The notes beneath the pieces were generated by a model. The model worked only from the letters and a program-made list of their open reading frames with translations. It was not told the origin of the DNA and searched no databases. This document shows positions 9,945 through 18,690 of a stretch of 64,000 bases of DNA, piece by piece. The position numbers were made by a program, and so were the translations under genes. Numbering within the stretch: position 1 is the first letter of the stretch; each line of letters starts with the position of its first letter. This DNA is from Inquilinus sp052078665 (GTDB lineage: Bacteria; Pseudomonadota; Alphaproteobacteria; DSM-16000; Inquilinaceae), in assembly GCF_052078665.1 (NCBI RefSeq), contig NZ_JBQJIK010000036.1:1-64000 (forward strand), given 5' to 3'.

Positions 9945-10991
9945 TTACCGCTCCACCGTCCGGTTCCAGCGGTCGTTCCAGTCCGGCCGGTGGGCGTTGA
10001 TCTGGTCCCAGTCGACCGTGACCGCGTGCTCGAGATAGCCGCGCATCTCCTTCACCTGCGCCGCGGTCTCAGGCGTCGGGCCGTCGACCTTGGTGTTGGA
10101 CGGGATCTGGTTGCCGTATTGCAGCGCCTTGGCCTGGGCCTCCGGCGTCAGCAGGTACTGCGCCAGCTTCTGCGCCAGTGCCGGCTCGGAGTTCCCGGCG
10201 ACGACGCATTCCGCCACCATCAGCACCACCGCGCCCTCCTTCGGCTGGGCATAGGCGACCGGGATACCCTTGTCCTGGAAGCTGGCGACGGCGGTCGGCG
10301 TCAGCGGGAAGATCGCCGCCTCGTCGGTCTGCACCATCTCCGACAGCTTGGCCGAGCTCGGGATGTATTCCAGCACGTTCGGGCCGATGCTCTCGCCCCA
10401 CTTCGCGAAGCCCGGATCGACATTGTCCTCGCTGCCGCCCTGGATGCGGTTGAACATCAGGAAGCCGTGCAGCCCGTAGGTGCTGCTGGACAGCGACTGG
10501 AACACGACCTTGCCCTCGTATTTCGAGTCGGCCAGGTCCATCCAGGAGGTCGGCGCCGCCCAGCCCTGCTCCTGGAACATCCTGGTGTTGTAGGCGAGGC
10601 CGGTCACGGTGACGGTGACGCCCAGCGCCATGTCGTCCTTGATCCGCGCGGCGGGGTACAGGTCGGCCATCGCCGGCACGGTCTCGGTCTTCTGGCACAG
10701 GCCCATGCCGATGGCGCGGACCATGACGCCGTCATCGAGGAAGGCGAGGTGCATCTGCGGGTTGTCCTTGGCCGCCTGCAGCTTGGCCAGCACCTCGGAG
10801 GAGGTGCCGGGCACCACCACGACCTTGGCGTCGTTGGCCTTCTCGAAATCCGGAAAGACGTACTGGCTGTACGCCTTCTCCATGTCGCCGCCATTCATGC
10901 CGAGATAGATGGTCTTGGTCTCCGCCATCGCCGCGCCCGAGGTCAGCAGCGCCGTCGTGGCCAGCAATGCGGTTCCGATCCGTCCGTTCAT
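9945..10991 (-). CDS. Extracellular solute-binding protein (spermidine/putrescine-opine type)
   Basis: 348 residues with a clear signal peptide (MNGRIGTALLATTALLTSGA, cleavage after the AMA at about residue 23). The mature protein fits the PotD/FutA-like binding proteins, with ETKTIYLGMNGGDMEKAYSQ at its start and a middle segment VTVTGLAYNTRMFQEQGW. It is periplasmic and would deliver its ligand to the two permeases in the same operon. It is the last gene, 31 bases after the FAD oxidoreductase gene. The linked amine dehydrogenase suggests an amino-acid derivative, opine or polyamine as ligand. Confidence 0.87.
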   Translation of the reverse strand: MNGRIGTALLATTALLTSGAAMAETKTIYLGMNGGDMEKAYSQYVFPDFEKANDAKVVVVPGTSSEVLAKLQAAKDNPQMHLAFLDDGVMVRAIGMGLCQKTETVPAMADLYPAARIKDDMALGVTVTVTGLAYNTRMFQEQGWAAPTSWMDLADSKYEGKVVFQSLSSSTYGLHGFLMFNRIQGGSEDNVDPGFAKWGESIGPNVLEYIPSSAKLSEMVQTDEAAIFPLTPTAVASFQDKGIPVAYAQPKEGAVVLMVAECVVAGNSEPALAQKLAQYLLTPEAQAKALQYGNQIPSNTKVDGPTPETAAQVKEMRGYLEHAVTVDWDQINAHRPDWNDRWNRTVER

Positions 10992-11022
10992 GTCGCTCTC
11001 TCCTGTTTCCGGTTGTTGATAT

Positions 11023-12150
11023 TCAGGCCGCTGTTCCGGCGAAGCGGCCGATGTCGAAGGCCTCGATCGGGGTGGTGCTGCGGCCGTCGCGCGCCAGCTC
11101 GGCCAGCACCTCGCCGACCGCCGGGCCGATCTGGAAGCCGGCGCCGGAGAAGCCGAAGCCGTGGATCAGGCCCGGCGTGGTGCGGCTCGGCCCCAGCACC
11201 GGGTTGCGGTCGGGCGTGTCGCCTTCGATCCCGCTCCAGAACCGGATCACCTGGGCGCCGCGCAGGGCCGGGAACAGCTCCGCGGCCTGGCGCAGCAGCG
11301 CGCCGATGGCGCTGCGGCCGGGCCGGGCGCGGTCGGCATCCAGCCCGATGCCGCGGCCGCCGCCCATGACGCAGTTGCCGCGCTCGACCTGGCGGGCATA
11401 GACGCTGCCGCCTTCGACCCCGACATTGATGTCCATCAGGCGCGGCAGCGGTTCGGTCACCGCCATGTTGGGATGGGCCGATTCCAGCGGCACGGTCTCG
11501 CCGAAGGCGGTGGCGAAGCGGCCGGACCAGGCGCCGGCGCAGTTCAGCAGCAGGCGGGACCGGATCTCCAGCCCGTCGCCGGCCAGCAGGCGGAAGCCGT
11601 CGCCGTCGCGCACCGCCTCCTGAACCGCGGTCTGCTCGCGGATGTCGGCCCCGGCCTTGCGCGCGGCGCGGGCGAAGCCGGGCGACACCAGGCGCGGATT
11701 GGCATGGCCGTCATCCGGGCACCAGGATCCGGCGAGGGCCCGGTCGCCCAGCCAGGGCCAGCGGGCGCGGAAGGCGTTGCCGGCGACGATCTCGAGCCCG
11801 AGGCCGAGGTCGCGCACCCGGCCCTGATAGGCCTCCAGTGACGCCAACTCGGCCTCGCTGCGGGCCAGCTTGAGGTGGCCAGAGCGGATGTACTCGCCGT
11901 CGATGCCGATCGTCTCGGGCAGGCGCTGCCAGATCGCATGGGCGCGCTGCGACAGCGGGATCTGCTCCGGCGGCCGGCCCTGGCGGCGCACGCCGCCATA
12001 GTTCACGCCGCTGGCCTGGGCGCCGCAGAAGCCGCGCTCCAGCAGCAGCACCGACATCCCGATGCGGCGCAGCGCCAGGGCCGCGGCCGCGCCGGCGATG
12101 CCGCCGCCGATGATGGCGACGTCTGTGTCGATGCGCTGGGTGACAGTCAT
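11023..12150 (-). CDS. FAD-dependent amine/amino-acid oxidoreductase (DadA/OoxB/HcnC type)
   Basis: 375 residues. The N-terminal dinucleotide-binding motif is DVAIIGGGIAGAAAALAL, and the C-terminal closing motif reads GLIHGFGFSGAGFQIGPAVG, both typical of the glycine/D-amino-acid oxidase family. Together with the two upstream genes it matches the catalytic beta subunit of heterotrimeric dehydrogenases: opine oxidase, D-hydroxyproline or L-proline dehydrogenase, and HCN synthase. Substrate oxidation would occur here and electrons pass to the [2Fe-2S] partners. The ATG at 12150 overlaps the preceding stop by four bases. Confidence 0.88.
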   Translation of the reverse strand: MTVTQRIDTDVAIIGGGIAGAAAALALRRIGMSVLLLERGFCGAQASGVNYGGVRRQGRPPEQIPLSQRAHAIWQRLPETIGIDGEYIRSGHLKLARSEAELASLEAYQGRVRDLGLGLEIVAGNAFRARWPWLGDRALAGSWCPDDGHANPRLVSPGFARAARKAGADIREQTAVQEAVRDGDGFRLLAGDGLEIRSRLLLNCAGAWSGRFATAFGETVPLESAHPNMAVTEPLPRLMDINVGVEGGSVYARQVERGNCVMGGGRGIGLDADRARPGRSAIGALLRQAAELFPALRGAQVIRFWSGIEGDTPDRNPVLGPSRTTPGLIHGFGFSGAGFQIGPAVGEVLAELARDGRSTTPIEAFDIGRFAGTAA

Positions 12151-13520
12151 GCCGCTGCCTCCGGCGCGTCCTCGATCGCGATCGGGATCGGCTTGACCGG
12201 GGCCTGGCCGCGCAGCCGACCCACCGCTTCGACCGGCACGCCGCGATGGGCGGCCAGGATCTCGGCCGCCGCGGCGCCGCACATGCGGCCCTGGCAGCGG
12301 CCCATGCCGACCCGGCACAGCGCCTTCAGCCGGTTCAGCTCAGGCGTGCCCCAGCGGGTGGCGGTGGCGCGCAGCGTGCCGGCCGACACCTCTTCGCAGC
12401 GGCAGACCACGAGATCATCCGGCGCCGTGGCGGCCCAATCGGCGGGGAAGGGGAAGGCGCGCTCCAGCCCGTGGCGGAACCGGCCGATCGCCGTCAGCTT
12501 CGCCTCCAGCCGCGCGGCGCGGGCGCGGTCGACCGGCCGGCCGAGATCCTGCAGCAAGGCCAAGGCCGCGCGTTCGCCGGCCAGCTCGGCCGCGTCCGCT
12601 CCGGCGATGCCGGCACCGTCGCCGGCAAGGTATAGACCGGGCACGCTGCTGCGGCCGGCAGCGTCGCGCTCCGGCAGCCAGGCGCGGTTCAGCGGGTCGA
12701 AGCGGAAGCGGCAGCCGGCCAGGTCGGCCAGTTGGGTCTCGGACCGCAGGCCAGTGCCGAAGGCGACGGCGTCGCAGTCGATGCGATGCTCGCGCTCGCC
12801 GTCGTGCCAGACGAGGCCCTCGACCCGTTCGGTCCCCAGGATGCGCAGCGGCCGGGCGCCGTGGCGCATGGGCACACCGCCGGCCTTCAGCGCCGCGATC
12901 AGGCGCAGGCCCTTGGCCAGCACCGCCGGGCCGCGCAGCAGCCCAGGCAGGGCGGCCAGCTTGTCGGCCTGCCGGGCGGTGTCCAGGACGGCCACGACCT
13001 CCGCCCTGGCCTTGAGATATTGCGAGGCGACCAGCGGCAGCAGCGGGCCGGTGCCGATGAAGGCGACGCGCCGGCCGATGCCGCAGCCCTGGTATTTCAG
13101 CGCCACCTGCGCCGCGCCCAGGCTGTAGGCGCCGGGCAGGGTCCAGCCAGGGATCGGCAGGATGCGGTCGGTGGCGCCGGTGGCCAGGATCAGGTGGCTG
13201 TAGGGCAGCCGCTCGGCCTGGCCGTCGCACAGCAGGTCCAGCGCCCCGGCCTCGATGTTCCAGACCAGGGTCTGCGGCCGGTGGTCGATAGCCAGCCCGT
13301 CGATGGTCCGGTGCAGCGCCTCGGCCTTGGATGCCTCGGTGCCGTAGAGGGTTTTGGCGTCGCGGGTGAAGCCGTCCGGCTGGCGGCGATAGATCTGGCC
13401 GCCGCCCTTGGCGGCCTCGTCCACCACCACCGGCCGCAGCCCGGCCGCCACGAGGGCCTGGGCGGCGCGGATGCCGGCCGGGCCGGCGCCGACGATGACC
13501 GGCCGGATGTCGCCGCTCAT
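12147..13520 (-). CDS. FAD/NAD(P)-binding oxidoreductase with C-terminal BFD-like [2Fe-2S] domain (OoxA/HcnB type)
   Basis: 457 residues. It opens with VIVGAGPAGIRAAQAL, a Rossmann FAD motif, and has a second nucleotide-binding motif (RVAFIGTGPLLPLVASQYL) in the middle. The C-terminal part carries four cysteines in a BFD-like pattern (VVCRCEEV and LCRVGMGRCQGRMC), expected to hold a [2Fe-2S] cluster. This is the alpha subunit layout of opine oxidases and D-hydroxyproline dehydrogenases. It overlaps both neighbours by four bases, which argues for a stoichiometric complex. Confidence 0.88.
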   Translation of the reverse strand: MSGDIRPVIVGAGPAGIRAAQALVAAGLRPVVVDEAAKGGGQIYRRQPDGFTRDAKTLYGTEASKAEALHRTIDGLAIDHRPQTLVWNIEAGALDLLCDGQAERLPYSHLILATGATDRILPIPGWTLPGAYSLGAAQVALKYQGCGIGRRVAFIGTGPLLPLVASQYLKARAEVVAVLDTARQADKLAALPGLLRGPAVLAKGLRLIAALKAGGVPMRHGARPLRILGTERVEGLVWHDGEREHRIDCDAVAFGTGLRSETQLADLAGCRFRFDPLNRAWLPERDAAGRSSVPGLYLAGDGAGIAGADAAELAGERAALALLQDLGRPVDRARAARLEAKLTAIGRFRHGLERAFPFPADWAATAPDDLVVCRCEEVSAGTLRATATRWGTPELNRLKALCRVGMGRCQGRMCGAAAAEILAAHRGVPVEAVGRLRGQAPVKPIPIAIEDAPEAAA

Positions 13521-13807
13521 GCCGCCCCTCCCGGTCCGGTGACCAGCCGCATGCCCTCTGCGATGGCGGTGGAGCAGGCGCGGAAGCGCTGCCCGTCCTC
13601 GGTCGCCACCCAGCAATCCTGGCAGGCGCCCATCAGGCAGAAGCCGGCGCGGGGGCCGCCGCTGAATTCCGACCGCCGCAGCCGGTCGGCCGTGGTCAGG
13701 ATCGCGGTCAGCACCGTGTCGCCGGCCAGCGCCGTGGCCGGGCGGCCGTCCAGCCGGAAGCGGATCTCGGGCCGGCCTTTCTCGGCCAGGCGGGTCAGGA
13801 TGGGCAT
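13517..13807 (-). CDS. Small (2Fe-2S)-binding subunit (OoxA-N/HcnA type)
   Basis: A 96-residue ferredoxin-like protein. The cluster-binding cysteines are in CLMGACQDC, with a fourth in FRAC 13 positions later. It corresponds to the gamma subunit of heterotrimeric amine dehydrogenases and the HcnA subunit of HCN synthase. Its stop overlaps the start of the FAD/NAD(P) subunit gene. The start at 13807 lies 14 bases after the permease stop. Confidence 0.88.
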   Translation of the reverse strand: MPILTRLAEKGRPEIRFRLDGRPATALAGDTVLTAILTTADRLRRSEFSGGPRAGFCLMGACQDCWVATEDGQRFRACSTAIAEGMRLVTGPGGAA

Positions 13808-13820
13808 GAGGAGGATCCGG

Positions 13821-14615
13821 TCACTGGCGGCCGACCAGGATGCGGTCGAGGCCGTAGATGCGGTCGAGCACGATCATGGTGACGGCGGTGACGGCGACCA
13901 TCAGCGCCGAGACGGCGGCCATCATCGGGTCGATCGATTCCGTCGCGTACATGTACATCCGCACCGGCAGGGTGACGGTGGCGGGCGAGGTGACGAAGAT
14001 CGACATCGTCAGCTCGTCGAAGCTGTTGATGAAGGCCAGCAGCCAGCCGCCGGCGACGCCGGGCAGGATCATCGGCAGGGTGATGCGGCGGAACACGGTG
14101 AAGGCGCCGGCGCCCAGCGACGCCGCCGCCTGCTCGGTCGACCGGTCGAAGCCGACCAGGGCGGCGATCACCAGCCGCAGCGCATAGGGCGTGATCACCA
14201 CGCTGTGCGCCAGCACCAGCCAGAAGAAGCTGCCGGCGGCGCCGAGCCGCGAGAACAGCTGCAGCAGCGCCACGCCCAGCACCAGATGCGGGATCAGCAG
14301 CGGCGACAGGAACAGCGCGTTCAGCGCGTCGCGGCCGCGGAAGGCGTAGCGGGTGGTGGCGATGCCGGCCGGCACGGCGATCGCGGTCGACAGCGTCGCC
14401 GACAGCGTCGCCAGCCACAGGCTGTTCCAGAAGGACTGCAGGAAGTCCGGATGGTGGAACACCGCATCGAACCAGCGCAGCGAGAGGCCGGCGGTCGGCA
14501 GGCTCAGCGTGTTCTCCGGCGTGAAGGCGACCAGGCAGACGATCGCCAGCGGCGCCAGCATGAAGATCACGACCAGCGTGTGGAAGACCAGGGCGAGGGG
14601 ACCGTTGCGGGACAT
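13821..14615 (-). CDS. ABC transporter permease (PotC type)
   Basis: 264 residues with six membrane helices. The EAA loop, EQAAASLGAGAFTVFRRITL, is typical of spermidine/putrescine-class permeases. The ATG at 14615 was preferred over an in-frame GTG at 14621 because a TGAGG ribosome site sits six bases before it. Forms the membrane channel with the PotB-type permease encoded directly upstream. Confidence 0.88.
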   Translation of the reverse strand: MSRNGPLALVFHTLVVIFMLAPLAIVCLVAFTPENTLSLPTAGLSLRWFDAVFHHPDFLQSFWNSLWLATLSATLSTAIAVPAGIATTRYAFRGRDALNALFLSPLLIPHLVLGVALLQLFSRLGAAGSFFWLVLAHSVVITPYALRLVIAALVGFDRSTEQAAASLGAGAFTVFRRITLPMILPGVAGGWLLAFINSFDELTMSIFVTSPATVTLPVRMYMYATESIDPMMAAVSALMVAVTAVTMIVLDRIYGLDRILVGRQ

Positions 14616-14622
14616 CGGCACC

Positions 14623-15486
14623 TCAGCCGAGGGTCTTCCGGTACCGTCCTTCGACGATCCGGTTGTAGCCGAGCATGATGGCCAGGTTGGCGACCAGCAA
14701 GATCACCGCGATGGCGGCGCCCAACGGCCAGTTCAGCGAGCTCAGGTATTCGTCATAGACCACGGTCGCGACCATCTTCAGCCGCCGCCCGCCGAGCAGG
14801 CCGGGAATGGCGAAGGAGCTGGCGGCGAGGCCGAACACGATCAGGCTGCCGGACAGCAGGCCGGGCAGGACCTGCGGCAGCACCACCCGGCGCAGCACGG
14901 TGGCGTGCGACGCGCCCAGCGACAGCGCCGCCTGCTCGGCCGCCGGGTCCAGCTTCTGCAGCGAGGTCCAGACCGGGATGACCATGAACGGCACCATGAC
15001 GTGGACCAGCGCCACCACCACCGCGGTCTCGGTGTAGAGCAGCCGGATGCGGCCGAGGCCCAGCGCCTGCGTCGCCTCGTTCACCAGGCCGGTCGGGCCC
15101 AGCAGCATGCTCCAGCCGAAGGCGCGGACCACGACCGAGACCAGCAGCGGCGCCAGCACCACCAGCAGGAAGACCGACCGCCAGGGGCTGCGCATCCGGC
15201 TCAGCACATAGGCCTCGGGCGCGCCGACCACGATGCAGATCAGCGTGGTCAGGGCCGACAGGCGGAAGGTGCGCAGGAAGATCTCGTAATAATAGGGGTC
15301 GGTCAGCACCGTCAGGTACTGGCCGAGGGTCCAGGCGTCCTGCACGCCGGTGGCGTGGTCGTAGACGTGGAAGGACAGGATCAGGGTCAGCGCCAGCGGC
15401 GTCAGCACCAGCCCGGCGAACAGGATCGTCGCCGGCAGCACCATCGCCGCCGGGGCCAGGCGCCCCTCGGCGGTCGCCGCGCTCAT
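14623..15486 (-). CDS. ABC transporter permease (PotB type)
   Basis: 287 residues, six membrane helices, first near residues 15-38 (MVLPATILFAGLVLTPLALT). The EAA loop EQAALSLGASHATVLRRVVL marks the ATPase contact. Its ATG overlaps the stop of the ATPase gene (ATGA), and its stop lies seven bases before the PotC-type start. Together they form the channel of the importer. Confidence 0.88.
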   Translation of the reverse strand: MSAATAEGRLAPAAMVLPATILFAGLVLTPLALTLILSFHVYDHATGVQDAWTLGQYLTVLTDPYYYEIFLRTFRLSALTTLICIVVGAPEAYVLSRMRSPWRSVFLLVVLAPLLVSVVVRAFGWSMLLGPTGLVNEATQALGLGRIRLLYTETAVVVALVHVMVPFMVIPVWTSLQKLDPAAEQAALSLGASHATVLRRVVLPQVLPGLLSGSLIVFGLAASSFAIPGLLGGRRLKMVATVVYDEYLSSLNWPLGAAIAVILLVANLAIMLGYNRIVEGRYRKTLG

Positions 15487-16556
15487 CGGAAGGCCTCGGC
15501 GGCCTCGGCGTCGCGCAGCACCCGGACCATCTCCGGCGCCCAATCGATGCCGGCTTGAGCGCCCTCGGCCAGCGGTTCGCCGCCGAGGTTCGGCGCCGCT
15601 ACCAGGAGTTCGCCGGCCGGGCTGTCCAGATGGTACAGCCACTGGCTGCCCAGGAAGTAACGGCGCGACACCGTGCCGGGCAGCCGGCCGGTGCCGGGCG
15701 CGCCCAGCACCAGCTTCTCCGGCCGCAGGCACAGCAGCACGCGGGCGCCGGCGGGCAGGCCGTCGCCGGGCACCTCCAGGGTCGTGGCGCCGACCGTCAC
15801 CCGCGCCACGGCGCCGGCCTGGGCGACCACCCCGTCCAGCAGGTTGGCCTTGCCGACGAAGTCGGAGATGAAGCGGCTGCGCGGATGCTCGTACATCCGG
15901 TAGGGCTGGTCGATCTGGGTGATGCGGCCGCGCTCCATCACCACCACCCGGTCGCTGATCGACAGCGCCTCGGACTGGTCGTGGGTGACCATGATCGTGG
16001 TGGTGCCGGTGCGGCGCTGGATCTGGCGCAGCTCGAACTGCATCGCCTCGCGCAGCTTGGCGTCCAGGTTGGACAGCGGCTCGTCCAGCAGCAGCACCGG
16101 CGGCTCGATCACCAGGGCCCGGGCCAAAGCGACGCGCTGGCGCTGGCCGCCGGACAGGGACCGCGGATAGCGGCCGGCGAGGTGGTCGAGATGGACCAGC
16201 GCCAGCGCCTCCTCCACCCGCTTCGCCCGCTCCGGCTTGGCGACGCCGCGCATCTCCAGGCCGAAGGCGACGTTGTCGGCCACGGTCATGTGCGGGAACA
16301 GGGCATAGCTCTGGAACACCACGCCGAGGCCGCGGCGGTTCGGCTTCACCCGGGTCAGGTCCTGCCCGTCCAGCAGGATCCGCCCGGTGGTGGCCGGGAC
16401 GAAGCCGGCGACCATCTGCAGCGTCGTGGTCTTGCCGCAGCCGGAGGGGCCGAGCAGCGACACGAACTCGCCGCGCTCCACGGTCAGGTCGAGATCGGCG
16501 ACCGCCGCGACGTCGCCATAGAGCTTCGAGATCCGCTCGAGACGGAGGAAGGTCAC
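15483..16556 (-). CDS. ABC transporter ATP-binding protein (PotA type)
   Basis: 357 residues. Walker A is GPSGCGKTT, the signature is LSGGQRQRVALARAL, Walker B is LLLDEPLSNLDAKLR, and the switch histidine is in TIMVTHDQ. A C-terminal TOBE regulatory domain follows, as in spermidine/putrescine and iron importers. It is the first gene of the seven-gene operon and begins with GTG at 16556 behind AGGGAGA. The divergent IclR gene and two operator-like repeats upstream suggest induction by the imported compound. Confidence 0.92.
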   Translation of the reverse strand: MTFLRLERISKLYGDVAAVADLDLTVERGEFVSLLGPSGCGKTTTLQMVAGFVPATTGRILLDGQDLTRVKPNRRGLGVVFQSYALFPHMTVADNVAFGLEMRGVAKPERAKRVEEALALVHLDHLAGRYPRSLSGGQRQRVALARALVIEPPVLLLDEPLSNLDAKLREAMQFELRQIQRRTGTTTIMVTHDQSEALSISDRVVVMERGRITQIDQPYRMYEHPRSRFISDFVGKANLLDGVVAQAGAVARVTVGATTLEVPGDGLPAGARVLLCLRPEKLVLGAPGTGRLPGTVSRRYFLGSQWLYHLDSPAGELLVAAPNLGGEPLAEGAQAGIDWAPEMVRVLRDAEAAEAFR

Positions 16557-16623
16557 TGCAGTCTCCCTGGCATCCCTGTCGATAGCCGTTCCGCGCTGCC
16601 GCGCATCGGCCCCGCCGGTCTTG

Positions 16624-16640
16624 CTTCCGTGGAACGGAAG
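16624..16640. promoter_or_regulatory. Inverted repeat 1, candidate IclR operator
   Basis: CTTCCG-TGGAA-CGGAAG is a perfect 6-5-6 inverted repeat in the divergent promoter region, 68 bases before the ATPase gene. It has the same TTCCG-N5-CGGAA core as a second copy exactly 100 bases away. Confidence 0.65.
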
Positions 16641-16723
16641 GCGCCGGCGCGTCTTTCCAGAAGACTCTTTCGCGGCGGTGAGTCAAGGAGACATTCCATT
16701 TTATTGAGAGTATTGTGAGAAAG

Positions 16724-16740
16724 ATTCCGGAAAACGGAAT
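16724..16740. promoter_or_regulatory. Inverted repeat 2, candidate IclR operator
   Basis: ATTCCG-GAAAA-CGGAAT is a perfect 6-5-6 inverted repeat 35 bases before the chosen IclR start. It shares its TTCCG-N5-CGGAA core with the copy at 16624-16640. The site would fall inside the coding sequence if the upstream GTG at 16715 were the true start, which supports the later ATG. Confidence 0.65.
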
Positions 16741-16774
16741 TTATAGCGCAGAATTCGACCTGGAGCTTCCGGAA

Positions 16775-17602
16775 ATGGCGAAAGAGAGCGAGGCCCCGGG
16801 CAAGAGCCTGCAGCGCGGCTTCGCCATCCTGCGGGCCTTGGCCGAGGCGGGCGGCGAGGGGGCGAAGCTGATCCGCATCGCCGAGACCACCGGCCTGACC
16901 CAGGCGACCGTGCACCGGCTGCTGCAGGCGCTGCTGGCGGAGGGGGTGGTCGAGCAGGACGGGCGCAGCCGGCTGTACCGGCTCGGCATCGACTTCTTCG
17001 CCCTGGCGGCGCGGGCCGGGAACCCCGGCAATTTGCGCGACCTGTGCCGGCCGGTGCTGCAGCGCCTGTCGGCCATGCTCGGCGACACCGTGTTCCTGCT
17101 GGTGCGCAGCGGCTTCGACGCGATGTGCCTGGACCGCTGCGAAGGGCCGTTCCCGATCCGCTCCTTCACCGGCGACATCGGCGGCCGGGTGCCGCTCGGG
17201 GTCGGGCAGGGAGCGCTGGTGATCCTGGCCTTCCTGCCGGAGGCGGAGCGCGAGGAGGTGATCCGCTTCAACGTCCCGCGCCTGGTCGGCCAGGGCTTCA
17301 TGGACGAGGTCTATCTCCGTGCCGAGATGGCCAAGGCGCGCGAGACCGGCTTCGCCGCCCGGCGCGACTTCGTGCTGCCCGGCATGGGCGGCGCGGCGGT
17401 GCCGATCCTCGACCGCGACGGCCGGGCGGTGGCGGCACTCAGCATCGGCACGATCTCGGAGCGGCTGGGCGAGGACCGGCTGCCGACCGTGGTCGAGATC
17501 CTGAAGCGCGAGGCGACGGCGATCGGACCGCGCCTCAACCCGTTCGACCCGGCGCTGCGCCGCCCCGCCCAGTCGCTGGGCAGCGCTGCGCGTGGAGGGT
17601 GA
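16775..17602 (+). CDS. IclR-family transcriptional regulator
   Basis: 275 residues, the family norm. A winged helix (KSLQRGFAILRALAEAGG to TGLTQATVHRLLQALLAEG) is followed by the effector-binding domain, with SIGTISERL near the C-terminus. The ATG at 16775 was preferred over a GTG at 16715 because it begins close to the conserved KSLQRGFAIL and has GGAG upstream. It is divergent from the PotABCD-like/amine dehydrogenase operon and is its likely local regulator. The ligand is presumably the operon's substrate. Confidence 0.9.
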   Translation: MAKESEAPGKSLQRGFAILRALAEAGGEGAKLIRIAETTGLTQATVHRLLQALLAEGVVEQDGRSRLYRLGIDFFALAARAGNPGNLRDLCRPVLQRLSAMLGDTVFLLVRSGFDAMCLDRCEGPFPIRSFTGDIGGRVPLGVGQGALVILAFLPEAEREEVIRFNVPRLVGQGFMDEVYLRAEMAKARETGFAARRDFVLPGMGGAAVPILDRDGRAVAALSIGTISERLGEDRLPTVVEILKREATAIGPRLNPFDPALRRPAQSLGSAARGG

Positions 17603-17642
17603 GGCTTCCGTTTTCGGTGTCGATATGCCAGGGAGGGCCGGC

Positions 17643-18680
17643 ATGACCGATGATCCCGCGCTCGACACCCTGTTCCTGCCGTTCCACAGCGGCACCCTGG
17701 CCTGGCCGGCAGATGGCCGGGCGCTGCTCCTAGGCGCCCGCGCCGGCGCCGCCCTGGCCGAATTCGCCTCGCCGGCCCTGGCCTGCGAGCAGAGCTTCCG
17801 GCCGCGGGCCGCGGCGCTGGAGGCGGCGGGGCTGGCGGTGTCGACCCGGGTCGAGGGCCGCTTCCCGCTGGTGCTGGTGCTGCCGCCGCGCCAGCGCGAG
17901 GCGGCGCGGGCGCTGCTGGCCCGGGCGCTGGACCAGGCCGAGCCCGGTGGGATGGTCGTGGTCAGCCTGGCCAACACCGACGGGGCGCGCTCGGCCGAGG
18001 AGGATCTGGCCCGGCTGGCCGGCCCGATCGACAGCCTGTCGAAGAACCGCTGCCGCGTGTTCTGGGTGCGAGCCGGCGCTGGCGATCCGGCCCTGCAGGC
18101 CGAGTGGGTGGCGCTGGATGAACCGCGGCTGGTGGCCGACGGTCGCTTCCTCAGCCGCCCGGGCCTGTTCGCCTGGGACCGGATCGACCCCGGCTCGGCC
18201 CTGCTGGCCGCGCATCTGCCGGCGGATCTGAAGGGGCAGGGCGCCGATCTCGGCGCTGGCTTCGGCTACCTCGCGGCCGAGGTCCTGGACCGCTGCCCGG
18301 AGGTGACGGCGCTGGATCTCTACGAGGCGGAGGCCGGGGCGCTGGACCTGGCGCGGCGGAACCTCGAGCCCTATGCCGGCCGGGCCGAGCTCGATTTCCT
18401 CTGGCATGACGTCGCCGCCGGGCTGCCGCGGGACCGGCGCTACCATTTCGTCGTCACCAACCCGCCCTTCCACGAGGGCGGGCGGGCCGACCGGCACGAT
18501 CTCGGCCGCGCCTTCATCGCCGCGGCGGCGGCGGCGCTGCGTCTCAAGGGCCGGCTGTTTCTCGTGGCGAACCGGCAGCTGCCCTATGAGGCGACGCTGG
18601 AGCAGGCCTTCACCATGGTCCGCCGCATTGCCGACGACGGTGCCTACAAGGTGATCGAGGCGGCGAAGGGCGTGCGATGA
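17643..18680 (+). CDS. Class I methyltransferase, RsmC-like (16S rRNA guanine-N2)
   Basis: 345 residues. The C-terminal half is a small-domain methyltransferase: the SAM loop DLGAGFGYLAAEVL (about residue 200) and the catalytic NPPFHEGG (about 275) match RsmC/RlmG enzymes that methylate a guanine exocyclic amine in rRNA. The N-terminal half is a degenerate copy of the fold, as in RsmC. The ATG at 17643 follows a GGGAGGG site. It is followed by an rRNA pseudouridine synthase gene ten bases later, so the two probably form an rRNA-modification operon. The exact target guanine is not determined. Confidence 0.8.
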   Translation: MTDDPALDTLFLPFHSGTLAWPADGRALLLGARAGAALAEFASPALACEQSFRPRAAALEAAGLAVSTRVEGRFPLVLVLPPRQREAARALLARALDQAEPGGMVVVSLANTDGARSAEEDLARLAGPIDSLSKNRCRVFWVRAGAGDPALQAEWVALDEPRLVADGRFLSRPGLFAWDRIDPGSALLAAHLPADLKGQGADLGAGFGYLAAEVLDRCPEVTALDLYEAEAGALDLARRNLEPYAGRAELDFLWHDVAAGLPRDRRYHFVVTNPPFHEGGRADRHDLGRAFIAAAAAALRLKGRLFLVANRQLPYEATLEQAFTMVRRIADDGAYKVIEAAKGVR

Positions 18681-18690
18681 AGGACGCCGG

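Noticed and set aside
11023..13807. hcnABC hydrogen cyanide synthase
   Set aside because: Subunit layout fits, but the co-transcribed ABC importer and IclR regulator point to catabolism of an imported amine.
16715..16774. Upstream GTG start for the IclR regulator
   Set aside because: It would place the perfect inverted repeat 16724-16740 inside the coding sequence and adds residues unlike the family; ATG 16775 fits better.
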